Of a stretch of DNA of 60,000 nt, positions 21,015-31,521 are shown piece by piece. The stretch lies in the NCBI RefSeq assembly GCF_026151205.1, contig NC_087081.1, forward strand, positions 6,755,246 through 6,815,245, read 5' to 3'. A model generated the notes under the pieces. That model did no database searches. It worked only from the letters and a program-made list of their open reading frames with translations, and had not been told where the DNA came from. The DNA comes from Bolinopsis microptera. Lineage: Eukaryota > Ctenophora > Tentaculata > Lobata > Bolinopsidae. The translations under genes were made by a program, and so were the position numbers. Positions within the stretch are counted from its first letter, which is position 1. Every line of letters begins with the position of its first letter.

Positions 21015-22882
21015 CTACCTACCTATTGAACCTATTGAGAGGTTTAGAAGTAGGCATCTTCACGGCCATCGCGCGATCTGCGGACCACCTCCTTGACTGC
21101 ACCAGTCTATTATCGAGTTAGAGTTTTCTGCACTGTATCCAGGAGTAGGGGGCTTGTCTGGAAGGGTGTCTAGGAAGTTTCCAAGAGATGTCTTGAAGCT
21201 TGTCAAAGTCCTTTGAGTATTGACAATTTTGGGGAGAACATTACAGAGTCTTCCAGCTCTCACTGCGAATGAGTGGTCGTAGGTGGAGCGTGCAGCAACT
21301 GATGCTTTTTTTGTGAGAGAAGGGAGTATAACTTTTACTCCCAGTCTGGCATTCTCTCTGAACTGTACATCAAGGTCATTTGGACATATACCCTGGAGAA
21401 CTTTCCACAGATGTATGATGGTGTAGCGTTCTCGGCGTCTTGGCAGTGATGTAAGTTTCAGTTCCTTCAGTCTATTCCAATAATCGGTGTCTTTGAGCCC
21501 TCGAATCCGTCTAGTGAACTGGCGTTGTATGCTCTCGATAGACTGGATATCATAGATCTTGTTTGGATTCCAAAGCGAGCAGCAGTACTCCACTCTGGAC
21601 CTTATCAGGGATTTGTAGAGCTGGAGCATAACAGGTGGTGTCCTGTCTTTGAATACTCCAAGAACCCAAGATGCCATCTGACGTGCCTTGGCCTTGTCAA
21701 CCATGATATTGATATGTGGAGTCCAGGAGTAATCATCGGACATGTTGACTACTAGGTCACGCTCTTATGGGCTTCTTTCTATGACTGATCCATTTGGAGT
21801 GGTGTAGTTTGTGATGTCACTCATAAATGGCAGCTCCTCTGAAAGTGATTTAGAGGCCGGTGTTCTATAGCAAACAAGTCCAAACTTGTTTTCGTGCAGT
21901 TTCATGTTTTTGTCCTTGGACCAACGTATGATTTTGTTTAGATCTTCTTGAAGAAGATTGCAGTCGTTTAAAGTTGATATTTTTCTGCCTATTCGGGTGT
22001 CATCGGCAAAGCTGCTAAGTTTGGAATCTTTCACGTACTGATCTAGATCGTTGACATAAACTTAAAGAAGAAAGAGGATTGGACCAAGTACAGTCCCCTG
22101 CGGTACTCCACTGATAACCGGCATTGGCCTAGGATTTTTTCCATTAACAATGACCATTTGAGTCCTATCAAGGAGGAATTGTTCAATCCATTTGTACAGA
22201 TTACCTTGTATTCCATACGACTAACCTTTTTGAGAAGTAGGGAATGATCTACCTTGTCGAAGGCTTTAGCGTAATCAAGGTATATCACGTCTGTTTCGGA
22301 GCTGTCTCAGTCTAGGTAGTTGTTTAGGATGTAATCCATGTGTTGTAATAACTGTGTAAGACAGCTTCTACCTTTCCGGAAACCGTGTTGTTTCTTAGAA
22401 AATATGTGATTCGATTCCAAGTGCTCTACCATGTTCTTTCTTAGTACCCTCTCAAACACTTTTATCGTATCCGGGAAGTTAACGAGATAGGTCTATAATT
22501 TCCCGGGTCTGTTTTGTTTCCTTTTTAAACACTGGCATGATATATTGTTCCTTATAGACTGAAGGAACTTGACTATTTCTGAAGGAGTTCTCCCAAATGA
22601 TCATCAGGGCTTCTGAAAGCGGTTGTTTGCAAGCTTTCAGTATCCTCGCTGGACTGTCCCCATCAGATGTTGCTGAGTCAGCATCAATTTCATCAATAGC
22701 TGTGATGAGGTCCTCTTTACTAAAGTTGAATGATGTTAACTTTTCTGAGGGCGATTTTATATTGCTGGTTGTGTATTTTTTCTTCTCGCTGTCAGGGTCA
22801 CTAACTAACAATGAATAATTGAATCTGCTCTAATATATATCTGAACGAAGCCACCGGGTAGTCAGGTGGTCTGTAGACTGTG
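21015..22882 (-). mobile_element. 5'-truncated LINE reverse transcriptase with 14-bp TSD
   Basis: Minus-strand blocks, top to bottom: DSATSDGDSPARILKACK (22479-22811), YLDYAKAFDKVDHSLLLKK (motif A, 22043-22288), SSFADDTRIGRKI (motif C, 21765-22034) and YKSLIRSRVEYCCSLWNP to the C-terminus (21060-21743). They lie in different frames, so the element is dead. The tail is a short (AGGT)n-like run at the minus-strand 3' end. tcaaatgacaagac flanks it at 21001-21014 and 22883-22896. The FADD box and C-terminal motif fit CR1/Jockey-group LINEs. Confidence 0.85.
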
Positions 22883-22896
22883 TCAAATGACAAGAC

Positions 22897-24370
22897 TCCC
22901 ATTATTATTCCATCCTTTAATTATACTAGCAGGAACCCGTCAAACCTTAAAGACTGGTGTCAAGGCTCTTTGGTGGCCGGATCAGTTTCCTACCCTAAAG
23001 TCTCCCAGTAAAAATAATTATTACTTATTTAATTCGCGTTTTTGACACCACTTGGGGGTCCAAATTTTGGGTACTAAAATTCTTATTCCTTGGCCGATTT
23101 TCGATTTTTTTCATGCTGATTTGAAGGCCATTAAAGCATTTGAATCAGTTAAAAAAGTTTCAGTTTTATATCTTGTACGGTTTTTGCGGAAACCCGTGTT
23201 AAAGTTGATGCCGTGGTGTCAGTAAAATGGTGCGGATAAATAAATATATATATATACATATATATATCGTCTCGCTTTATATATAGTAAGATGATATAAT
23301 GTAATGACAGGTTTCAATTTCTAAAGCGTTGCATATGACGTCAGCAAGATTTTGGCCAATTTACCCCCCCCCCTCCCCCCTGCCTGCCTTCTTTACATTT
23401 AACCCCCTTACTTAATACATACAGTATCCTGTCAGTCAGCTAGGGGTATAGAAATGCTGACAGTGAGCGGGATGCAGGCAGGGAAATTAGTGTGTGACTG
23501 ATTTAAGCAGTTTGACAACAGGTCAAGTACTAATAGTAAGGAAATTAGCGAAGTTTTATTTTTAATCAAATTGATTTGAAACAACAATTTTTGCCAAAAT
23601 TCGCGTATTTTTGCTGACGTCAGCAATGCTCAGAACCCCCCCCCCCCCCCCCCTCCCTCGGCTGCTGACTTCATATGTGAACGCTCCCTTGTGAAAGATT
23701 TAAAGATTAAAGATGTGGTACTGAATATCATTTGAACACTAAAATTAAGAACCACCACAATCTGCATCTGGTGATCTCTACATTTGGCTTTTTGTAGCTT
23801 TAATCTGTATTTATATTTTATAATCAGTTAAGTTGAAATATAACTATGTAATACTTTAATAGGACTTCGTGATTATCACTGTTTCAATTGTTAACTGCTT
23901 GGACTGTGTGTAGTAATTAGTAACATACCCAAATTGACCGTAGTCTACTCATATGGTTATTGTGAAAAAATAATGATGAAAGTATAATGATTCTATTATG
24001 AAAGTATAATGATTGTCTTAGGCTTTTGAACGAACATGATGGTAAGGGTTAATATGTTACAATAGGCCGTGCGCCATCGACCGTAAGACGCGCGCGCTCA
24101 CCATTGAATGGTTTTTTAGCTCTTATTTCGGCCAGTACATTATTTCGGAAACAATCAAAAAGTTATAATACTTCCCATATAACAATTTTGTTGAAATTTG
24201 GTCAGCTTACGTAAACACTTATGTTCTACTGAACCTAAATTAGTTTGAGCAATTTCGATGGTCAAAATTTGATTTATCAACGAATTTATACCTATTTTTT
24301 CCCGATCCATGACTCAAAAGTGCCGAAGGCACAAAAGAGTCAAGGACAAGGGTTAGCGATCGAGGTTTTT
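22897..24370. other. Non-coding, simple repeats and an R1/R2-like block
   Basis: It contains (TA)n-rich sequence near 23245-23285 and C-runs near 23364 and 23637, between which lies a segment bounded by tgacgtcagcaa words in inverse order. The block 24063-24330 is similar to 3055-3480 (gtgcgccatcgac...gtaag, ggttttttagc, tttcggccag). No gene is recognised. Confidence 0.5.
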
Positions 24371-24457
24371 TTTATATGGTAGCTTTGCGAGTGTGCGTGC
24401 GACCGTACACAGTGGAAAATGTTGGCCATTTCGCAGATTTTATTTTTGCAGCGATAA

Positions 24458-24632
24458 TCGCACTCCCTCGCGATTATCGCGCGATAATCGACTCCTTGTG
24501 CGATTATCGCCTCATTTTGCGATTATCGCGCGGTTATCGCCTCATTTTGCGATTATCGCCCCCCCTTGTGCGATAATCGCCTCATTATGCGATTATCGTG
24601 CGATTGTCGCCTCAATTTGCGATTATCGCAGT
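24458..24632. repeat. Palindrome array 1: nine CGATWATCG cores in ~175 bp
   Basis: The 11-mer GCGATTATCGC or its AT-flipped form recurs nine times with two one-base variants (gcggttatcgc, gcgattgtcgc). The sites are separated by 6-12-bp spacers rich in ctcattttg/ctccttgtg. Translations across it give a spurious Arg-Leu-Ser repeat protein. The core is self-complementary, so every copy is a potential symmetric binding site. A second array of the same core lies at 27935-28085. Confidence 0.85.
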
Positions 24633-24639
24633 ATATAAC

Positions 24640-26140
24640 GAGAACCTAGCTGCCACATCTACAGATCTACTGGAGCCATTTCAGATTTTCAGTGGTAACA
24701 TAAGTTTATAATTAAAGTTAAAAGATTAACAGCAGTCGAATATTTAGAGTTGACAAATTGACAAAATGCTGCGTTGACAAAATGGCTACGTCAAATGATC
24801 AAATAGTTACTCTATATGATTCAATTGTAAGCCCACATAATTTAATTTTGGTCAACGTTGATTAGCGGGTTTTCATCTTTAAGTTAATATATGATTCATC
24901 TCATGTTCGTTGACTAATTTACCTATTTCTAGCTAGAATCCAGAATTCTTCCAAAATATCGAGAGCTCAGATTAGACTGAGAGGGGACTTTTTGTTGTGA
25001 CTTCCCTAGTCACCGCTTATTGTGCGGCCGGGCGCGTCATGCCCGAACCTCGACAGCCATCATCCCGAACCGTTTATATTATCTGACAGCCGCTTTCAAA
25101 TGTGTTTAACTTAACGATTAGATTTATATTTTTAGAATACTTTTCCGTTAGGCTTATAGCATGTGATCACCTCTAGGGCTCAGGTTACCATTTTGACAGT
25201 TAATTCAATGCTCATAGTATGTCCTGGCCTTATCGTTTAACTTAGATCTGATTGCTTGTGACGAGATGATGTATTTCGTTTGTCTCTATCCATCCCGGTT
25301 ACGAGGCCTATCGAGCTGGAACTGTGACTTAAGGGTGCCCCAGTGAGGCACACTTTATATATATAATAATGATAACATATACACTAATTTGATCCATCGG
25401 ATATTAATATTCACGTCTAAGTATTACTGCTATGAGTATGACATAGTGTATTCCTGCTCGCATCAGAGTTATTTCCGATGTCATCCCAATTCAGTTATCT
25501 AAGGTCTAATTTTTACCGGAGAAATTGTCAGCTCAATCGTTATCTTCGATTCAAGTGATTCCTTGCGCTCAAAATTGTCCCGCACTCGTCAAATTACATC
25601 CTCTGAGAATTATGGCGAAGTGTACAAAATTGAATCACCCTCGCGCGGCGACAAAAACTTGCGTGATGCGCGGTTTCAGTCGCAGTCACTACTATAACGA
25701 AAAAATTTTAATGGCAAAACATAAGCGGCGTTTTACATAATATGTGGCGAATATCATTATTGATCAAGTAGAAAATATGAACAGAGGGTGAAGCATCACC
25801 AAATTAACAATCTTTCAATTTTAGGCATATAGCAGATTGTCCCAAACACTAAATCCATCATGATTGACCCATTTCAGTCACACAGCTTGGATTTCACTTT
25901 CAACAGGTATTTCCGTGTTGCTAGCTCGCACTTTTTCACAACTCGGTCTTCGTCATTACGAACATGGTCTGAAAATTTATGTTGCTTACATTTCTGTATT
26001 AAAGTGGTGGTCGTCCACATATTATGTACTCCCCCTCGCCTTCGATGGTTAAGTAATATATGAACGACCCCTTACACACTACTATTCAACGTGTGGAAAT
26101 CAAAATTTGATCTCAAACTCAATTAATTCTAAAAGCCCAA
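24640..26140. other. Non-coding stretch with one small MITE (26006-26073)
   Basis: No supported gene is present. At 26006-26073 the inverse ends ggtcgtccacatattatgta and taatatatgaacgacccc form a 68-bp element related to the 166-bp MITE at 38383-38548. The open frame 25525-25740 shows no motif. Confidence 0.5.
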
Positions 26141-26141
26141 G

Positions 26142-27219
26142 TTATTTCTTACTTGTCATGTGTTCGTGATTCTTAAAAAGGGAGTGAGTACTCTCACCAC
26201 CTTGCTCATTGAAAGATCCAGAAAACATCCCCCAGAGCTGTATCTGCTCCAAAAAGTGGTCTTCAAGGAGATGTATCTGGTGGAGGTGGTGTTGAAATGA
26301 TGTTGCAATTTTAAGAGTTCGGTTGGGCCGGAGTTTCTTATAAATATGTCATGAAAATAACTTTCTTCCAGGCTATTTAGGGGTTGGAGACAACAGGTAA
26401 AGCTATAAGAGATAACAACAATACCTTCACCGATGTGGACTGACCAAACTTTCGGTACTCTGCCAAGAAGAGGTCCCTGGCCTTGACAAGAGTTTCGATC
26501 TCACGGGGACTCTTCACTTTCCCACTTTTGCCACCGAGAACTAAGAGATCTCTATACGAGGACTTAATGCGATCCAGTGCAAGGAGCCGTTGCTGAAAGT
26601 GCAGCTTGTCCTGTGGTCTTATCTTCCTGTCAACACAGAATCGGTCAGTCACAGAAGCTCGTTATCAATACAGAATTTTAGCCTTCAATCACAAGTAAAA
26701 AGTGGTAGTTATTTCACTATAAACGACAACCATTAGTAACATGAGTTAAATCGCACTGATCTCACAGAACTTACTCGTTTTTATAGAAGTGGTCTGTCCA
26801 AAATTGAGTGTGATTGGCTTTAACCAAATATCCTGCTCTCACGCCGGTCAGGGACACACCATGGTATGCCTCAGGAGTGACATTGATGCCCCTCAAATAT
26901 TGCTCATACTTCGAGGAAAGGGGCCCACTGTTGCACTTCGAGGCCACACGGTTACCTAAAATGTACAGTGCCACACTTATTTTCTTCAACTCATTATATA
27001 TCAGTTTGCAAAGCCTCCAATTTTTCAATAATGAAGTGATACATTCATCGATGAATCTACATTACCTTGTTCGATGCGCAGAATCATGGCTCCAAAGTCT
27101 GTCGTACTGCTGTAGCTGTTGGGAAGAAACCCGTCTGCCACATTGCAAGCGAGTACAAAGTCTATCTCCTCGCACAGTTTACCGTACTCTGTCCACAGAA
27201 AAGTCCCGACTTTGATGTT
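26142..27219 (-). CDS. Four-exon transposon-protein-like gene, C-terminal part
   Basis: Minus-strand exons 27219-27066, 26955-26775, 26626-26425 and 26276-26142 join in matching phase without stops, giving about 222 residues. Visible pieces: WTEYGKLCEEIDFVLACNV, FLPNSYSSTTDFGAMI, YHGVSLTGVRAGYLV, KLHFQQRLLALDRIKSSYRD, and in the last exon IHLLEDHFLEQI and NEQGGESTHSLF. The H-x-L-E-x-H ... E-Q-G-x-E-S-x-H pattern resembles a family of transposon-encoded proteins that I recall as common in cnidarian and other invertebrate genomes; I cannot name the superfamily. The stop at 26142 may be intronic, since aa|gtaagaaa just before it is a good donor. Upstream exons were not found. Frame intactness amid decayed repeats suggests either recent activity or host use. 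Confidence 0.65.
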
Positions 27220-27930
27220 CTAAAGGAAGTATCAAGAGTCATGACAATCAGTCAAATAATTCTAGTACCTAGTTCTATTTGCCACATATCAGGAACAGCA
27301 TGAGCGGTGTTCGATTTTTTAATTTGATTTTCGTATAGTTCAAATCCAACAAAAGTGCGCGGCTCACCGCGCGTGTCAAACTTGAAATGCAGTAATGAAC
27401 TCCGTGTACTATTTGAATATAATATTGATATAATTGCCATCGGCAGACAGAATGAACAATATGTATTGATTCAGATTCTTATTCATGTATAAGATTTATT
27501 TCCATAACGGAATTATGAGATAATTTTCGAATTACAAATTGAATAGAAGTTTATGTTTATGGTTTCGGGTTTGTCGTAGGGGCCCAGGGGTCATTTCGTA
27601 AATAGCGTTTGCGTCCGTTAAACAGGGGGAAGAGGAATGAAATTGGAAATATGAAATGTTGATGCTTGTGTTTACTTTCGCCTTTGAAGGTTATAGTTTG
27701 ATTGTAAAATGTAATTGTGAGGCCAGGGTCAAACTCAAAATGAAAATGCAGGATCCGCTGCGCGCGGCGTCAGGCACAAGGTTTAATATATATATCAAAT
27801 ATAATATTTTTTATTGCTGTTCAACCATAATTTTGATTCAGTGCAGTGTTGAATGTTGATGCAGTATATGACTCACAGTATGTCAAAATTAACTCATCAT
27901 TTCACTATTGCATTATCATCGCAGATTTTA
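27220..27930. other. Non-coding stretch upstream of the four-exon gene
   Basis: The missing 5' exons of the minus-strand gene should lie here or further right. The minus frame at 27252-27440 and the plus frame at 27656-27859 have no recognisable motif. GC-rich words (cgcggctcaccgcgcg, cgctgcgcgcggcg) near 27360 and 27760 look like remnants of small repeats. Confidence 0.4.
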
Positions 27931-27934
27931 GCGA

Positions 27935-28085
27935 TTATCACTATTTAATGGCGATTATCGTGCATTTAGCGATAATCGCCAATGTTAGGCGATAATCGTG
28001 CGCAATAATCGCATGTTAGGCGATAAACACGCGATAATCGCATATTGGGCGATAAACACGCGATAATTGCATTATCGCTTTTATG
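27935..28085. repeat. Palindrome array 2: CGATWATCG cores
   Basis: Four exact cores (gcgattatcg, gcgataatcg forms) and several one-base variants (gcgattatcac, gcaataatcgc, gcgataattgc) occur in about 150 bp, with spacers like tgttaggc and gcgataaacac. The core matches array 1 at 24458, about 3.3 kb away, but the spacers differ. Confidence 0.75.
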
Positions 28086-28411
28086 CAAGAATAAAATCCA
28101 GATATTTTCCACCGTCGCGTACCTGCCTGCGAGCACTGTTATCGCCCACGTGACTACCTGCGCAAAGTTATTTTGCGTGATAATCTGAATTATATAATTG
28201 TTGGCGCGCGGCGCTGAACCAACCAAGTTGCAAGTACATTATTAATTTTATCATGTACGTATGATCCCACTAGGCACTAATTGAATATTATTATTATTTT
28301 GAGTTAGTATTACTATTTTGCACAGATCCGTGTCAGGTTGCATAAACAATAAACATATGGTTACATAGTATAGAAGTATACACGATTTTCAAATTCAATA
28401 TAGAATTATAT

Positions 28412-28491
28412 TAACTGGGCGGCAGTCGGCATGTCACTTCGCCATATTTGCATGTTTATATGAACAGAAAAGACTGGGCCGTCCCCAGGTT
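28412..28491 (-). mobile_element. Diverged copy of the 80-bp TTAC...GTAA MITE
   Basis: taactgggcggcagtcggca at the left and cgtccccaggtt at the right match the reverse complement of the elements at 32125-32207 and 33504-33582, with substitutions throughout. Flanking duplications are no longer clear, so it is an older copy. Confidence 0.6.
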
Positions 28492-28649
28492 GTATGGAAT
28501 ATGATAAATACGCGACGCCATCACGGATCGGGAAATTGAGCGGCCATCCACAAAAGAAAAGCGGCAGCATTTCTTGTTAGACATCTTAATTGTTAATCAA
28601 GGCCAATCTCTCCCAACTAATTTAAGTTCGGTAGTTAAGTATAATTGAA

Positions 28650-28860
28650 GGTTCTGACAAATTTTCAGCATGATTCATGTTCAAGAACCGAAGATATGAC
28701 AGAATAATACGACAAAAATCAACGTATTTCGTCAAATTACGCGACTTTTACACCTAATTTTGCTCCAAAAGCCGCGCACCATTAAATATGGACCCACAAC
28801 CCAGGCGAAACTCACTGATCATTCCAAAAAGGTATGACAAATTTGGTATTGTAACAAGAA
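28650..28860. repeat. Dispersed repeat block shared with 3380-3600
   Basis: Shared words in order include gaagatat, aatacgacaaaaatcaac, tcaaattacgcgacttttac, gccgcgcaccat and aaaaaggtatgacaaatttg, then ggtattgt. It is the interior part of the R1-like long copy at 3012-3738, here without its ends. Confidence 0.65.
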
Positions 28861-28916
28861 TTTCGCCGCGGTTAAACCACGCACGATCAATTTTCCCTAC
28901 TTGAGTACTAATTGCG

Positions 28917-29021
28917 TTGGAGGACTTCCAACTTCGACGCGCCGCGCAAACTAGCATTCTTGCTTCGCATCGAAGCAAGAATGCAGAGCAACGATCTCGA
29001 CGGATTGACATCGTCAATCAA
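28917..29021 (-). mobile_element. R3 mini-element, 105 bp, 8-bp TSD
   Basis: Begins ttggaggacttc and ends attgacatcgtcaatcaa, flanked by taattgcg at 28909-28916 and 29022-29029. It contains a perfect 14-bp hairpin (gcattcttgcttcg and its complement with a cat loop). Related copies lie at 29208-29318, 30037-30098, 31101-31216 and in the 33640-33930 block. Confidence 0.8.
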
Positions 29022-29207
29022 TAATTGCGCAACGATCCAATGCGATATATTAAAAACCAAATTTAAATCGATGCGCGTGAGTGCTTAAATGTTAAAGATT
29101 TGCTTTTGGCGGAGATATAAACTGCGACTTTCCAGTAATGCGCGTGTACAGTGTAATTGTAAAGATAATATATATGACAGGCTAAATAAACCCCTATATT
29201 AAGAATT

Positions 29208-29318
29208 TGATTGACGATGTCAACCCATCGAGATCGTTGCTCTGCAAAGCAAAGCAACGATCGACGATGCGAAGCAAAAGTGCTAGTTCGCGTCGAAACG
29301 GCGAAGTCCTCCAAATTC
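29208..29318 (+). mobile_element. R3 mini-element, second copy
   Basis: Starts ttgattgacgatgtcaaccc and ends gaagtcctccaa, the opposite orientation to 28917-29021. Its interior holds atcgagatcgttgctctgc and repeated caaagcaac words. The flanking duplication is decayed. Confidence 0.65.
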
Positions 29319-29345
29319 AGAATTAATTATTCAGAATGCAAAACC

Positions 29346-29442
29346 TTGTATCACGCGGTGACCCCCACGGTCGCTTCACTATAGTGACGCTACAGGGGGA
29401 GCCGCGCACTTCGTGCGCGGCGGGTCATACAACGTATGACAA
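29346..29442 (+). mobile_element. M3 mini-element, 97 bp, 8-bp TSD
   Basis: Ends ttgtatcacg and cgtatgacaa; flanked by gcaaaacc at 29338-29345 and 29443-29450. A strong hairpin (gccgcgcac ... gtgcgcggc) and a palindromic gtcatacaacgtatgac lie at its right side. Two more copies are at 30130-30339 and 30899-31008. Confidence 0.8.
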
Positions 29443-30129
29443 GCAAAACCAACCCGAGCCATTTAGACCATTTTGTTAAATTTGTTATTATCCCTAGGCC
29501 TAAATACTAATTCACCAAACACTGATACACCACAGCAGAGAAAACACATAACGGTGCCTTACCTAGCTTGCTAGTCTATTGCTCACTTTACTTCTCTCAC
29601 CACTCACGTATATTGTATAGTTTCCTGTTCAGGAAGCTTGAAAAGATTCAGGTAAAACAATGTAGTGAGATGCGTTGTAGCGCGATGCACTACTGGGCCT
29701 CACCGAGCTCAGAGCTGCGAAGGATTGACATCGTGAATCAACGAGATGCGCTACTAGACTGGGCCTCGCCGAGCTGCCGTGAATTGACATCGTCAGACGT
29801 CAATTAATATAAGGTATTAATTAATATAAGGTGAAACAGTGCCATGCGCGTCATATCATAAAATGTATAACTCATATGAGAAGAAATTCTAAAAATTTTG
29901 TATAAGATATTTGCTTAACTTAGATATTAGAATATCAAATATTGCATTTTGCTATGTCAAGATAATTGATTAAAACGTCAGGCTACATGTACACCATTGA
30001 CCACTAAATGATACATGAAACATAAAAGAATGTTCCTTGGAGGACTTCGACACGCCGCGCAAACTAGCATTCTTGCTTCGCAAAGCAACGATCTGAAATG
30101 GTTTCCAGCAAACCCTACCGGCTGGGGTT

Positions 30130-30339
30130 TTGTATCACGTCGTGACCCCCACGGTCGTTTCACTTTGTATGTTTACAATCTACCAGGACGCGCGCCGAGT
30201 TGGACTTGTCGACGGTACAGATATTTTACGAGTATCACCCGTTAAGTTTCACTATATCATATATCAACTATGGTGTAGAGTTTCTACGATACAGGGGAGC
30301 CGCGCACTCGTGCGCGGCGGGTCATACAACGTATGACAA
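30130..30339 (+). mobile_element. M3 mini-element interrupted by an R1 insertion
   Basis: The M3 ends ttgtatcacg and gtatgacaa are flanked by ctggggt (one mismatch at the eighth base) at 30122-30129 and 30340-30347. Inside it, the 81-bp R1 element 30165-30245 sits between two copies of gtttcact (30157-30164 and 30246-30253). Removing R1 and one gtttcact restores a continuous M3. A partial R3 copy lies just left at 30037-30098. Confidence 0.8.
30165..30245 (+). mobile_element. Short R1 element, 81 bp, 8-bp TSD
   Basis: Runs from ttgtatgtttacaatctacc to gtatcacccgttaa and contains gacgcgcgccgagttgg and gtcgacgg. The TSD gtttcact is exact. A sibling with a 9-bp TSD lies in the Na+/K+-ATPase intron at 42156-42248. 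Confidence 0.8.
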
Positions 30340-30898
30340 CTGGGGTCTATCTACAAAAGTAAAATAAATAGAACCTTCAGTTGTAGCGCGATGCACTACT
30401 GGGCCGCGCCGCGCATCTTCTCCGTAGATCGGCGAGATACACCACTAGGCCTCGCCGAGCTGGGAAGGATTGACATTGTGAATCAACGTCTTCAGTCTCG
30501 TAAATTTGAAGTTAGCTCCCCAGGAGCGAAATTCGGGACAACTTAGATTTTGAATTAAACCGAAAAGTTTGATTTTGGGCTAAATTGTAAATAAAATATC
30601 GCAGCTTTTTAACTTTGCAAAGTAATGTGGTTGTCATGACTACTAGGCTAAATGCAGCGTGCGAAAGAAAAGATGGACTTGATATGACGCGCGAGGACAA
30701 ACGCGCTTTTAAAAATCGATCATCTCTAGCGAGCCCGGCAGGTGGTAAGGTTTTCTGGGCGAGAGAGCCGAGAGTTCGTAGTTCAGTTGCAGAAGAAGAA
30801 AGCAAAATGAAGAGGGGGAAGTTAAGTGCATGTGGGGGGTGCTGGGAGGTTGGGGGATGTTTTAATTATAATTTAACACTTATTTTGACGGAACATGT

Positions 30899-31008
30899 TT
30901 GTCATACGTTGTATGACCCGCCGCTGCACGGCTCCCCTGTATCGTAAGAACGTTAAAGTTCACCATAGTAAAACGACCGTGGGGGTCATGACGTCAGACG
31001 TGATACAA
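30899..31008 (-). mobile_element. M3 mini-element, third copy
   Basis: Inverse orientation: ttgtcatacgttgtatgacc at the left, gacgtgatacaa at the right. The flanks aacatgt and aaaatgt are a decayed duplication. The hairpin arm is damaged (gccgctgcacggc). Confidence 0.65.
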
Positions 31009-31100
31009 AAAATGTATGAAGTTTTAAAAGTCGATTTTGGAGGTGAAGATCGCGTTTTTACGACCCCATCCATGGCCTTTCCTGAAATTCTCTATTTTCT

Positions 31101-31216
31101 TTTGGTTGACGATGTCAACCCATCGAGATCGTTGCTCTGCGAAGCAAAGAAACGATCGACGATGCGAAGCAAGAATGCTAGTTTGCGCGGCGCGTCGAAG
31201 CGGCGAAGTCCTCCAA
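31101..31216 (+). mobile_element. R3 mini-element, 116 bp, 8-bp TSD
   Basis: Starts tttggttgacgatgtcaacc and ends gaagtcctccaa. Exactly flanked by tattttct at 31093-31100 and 31217-31224. The interior matches 29208-29318 closely. Confidence 0.8.
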
Positions 31217-31521
31217 TATTTTCTTTTGATATTTTAAAATTGAAATTTGACTTCATTGGTGTGTGGCAAATTCATTGGTGTGTGGCAAATTCTTTTAAAC
31301 GCGCGTAGGCTATATAGCTCGTGCGTGGTGGGCCATACAACATATTATAACAAAGAGTAATTAGAGTATTGCCAGTTATTATATAACGTGAATTGTGCAA
31401 CAAAACACTATGGATCTAGACAGGCAAAGGTCGATAAAAAACCGGGTGCGAGATGCTGGCAACTTTTCCTCTCTAAACATTTGCTGCAGAAACATCACAA
31501 AGTAACAACAAGAAACGGTGT

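Noticed and set aside
24376-24638. Two overlapping open frames encoding Arg/Leu/Ser/Tyr-rich repeats
   Set aside because: They are translations of the CGATWATCG array; the repeat is at DNA level and both frames stay open only for that reason.
26814-27303. Plus-strand frames of 133 and 78 residues
   Set aside because: They are antisense shadows of the minus-strand exons, whose splice sites and motifs are clear.
30615-30947. 110-residue plus frame and 97-residue minus frame
   Set aside because: Open on both strands by chance; no recognisable domain, and the 3' part overlaps an M3 element.
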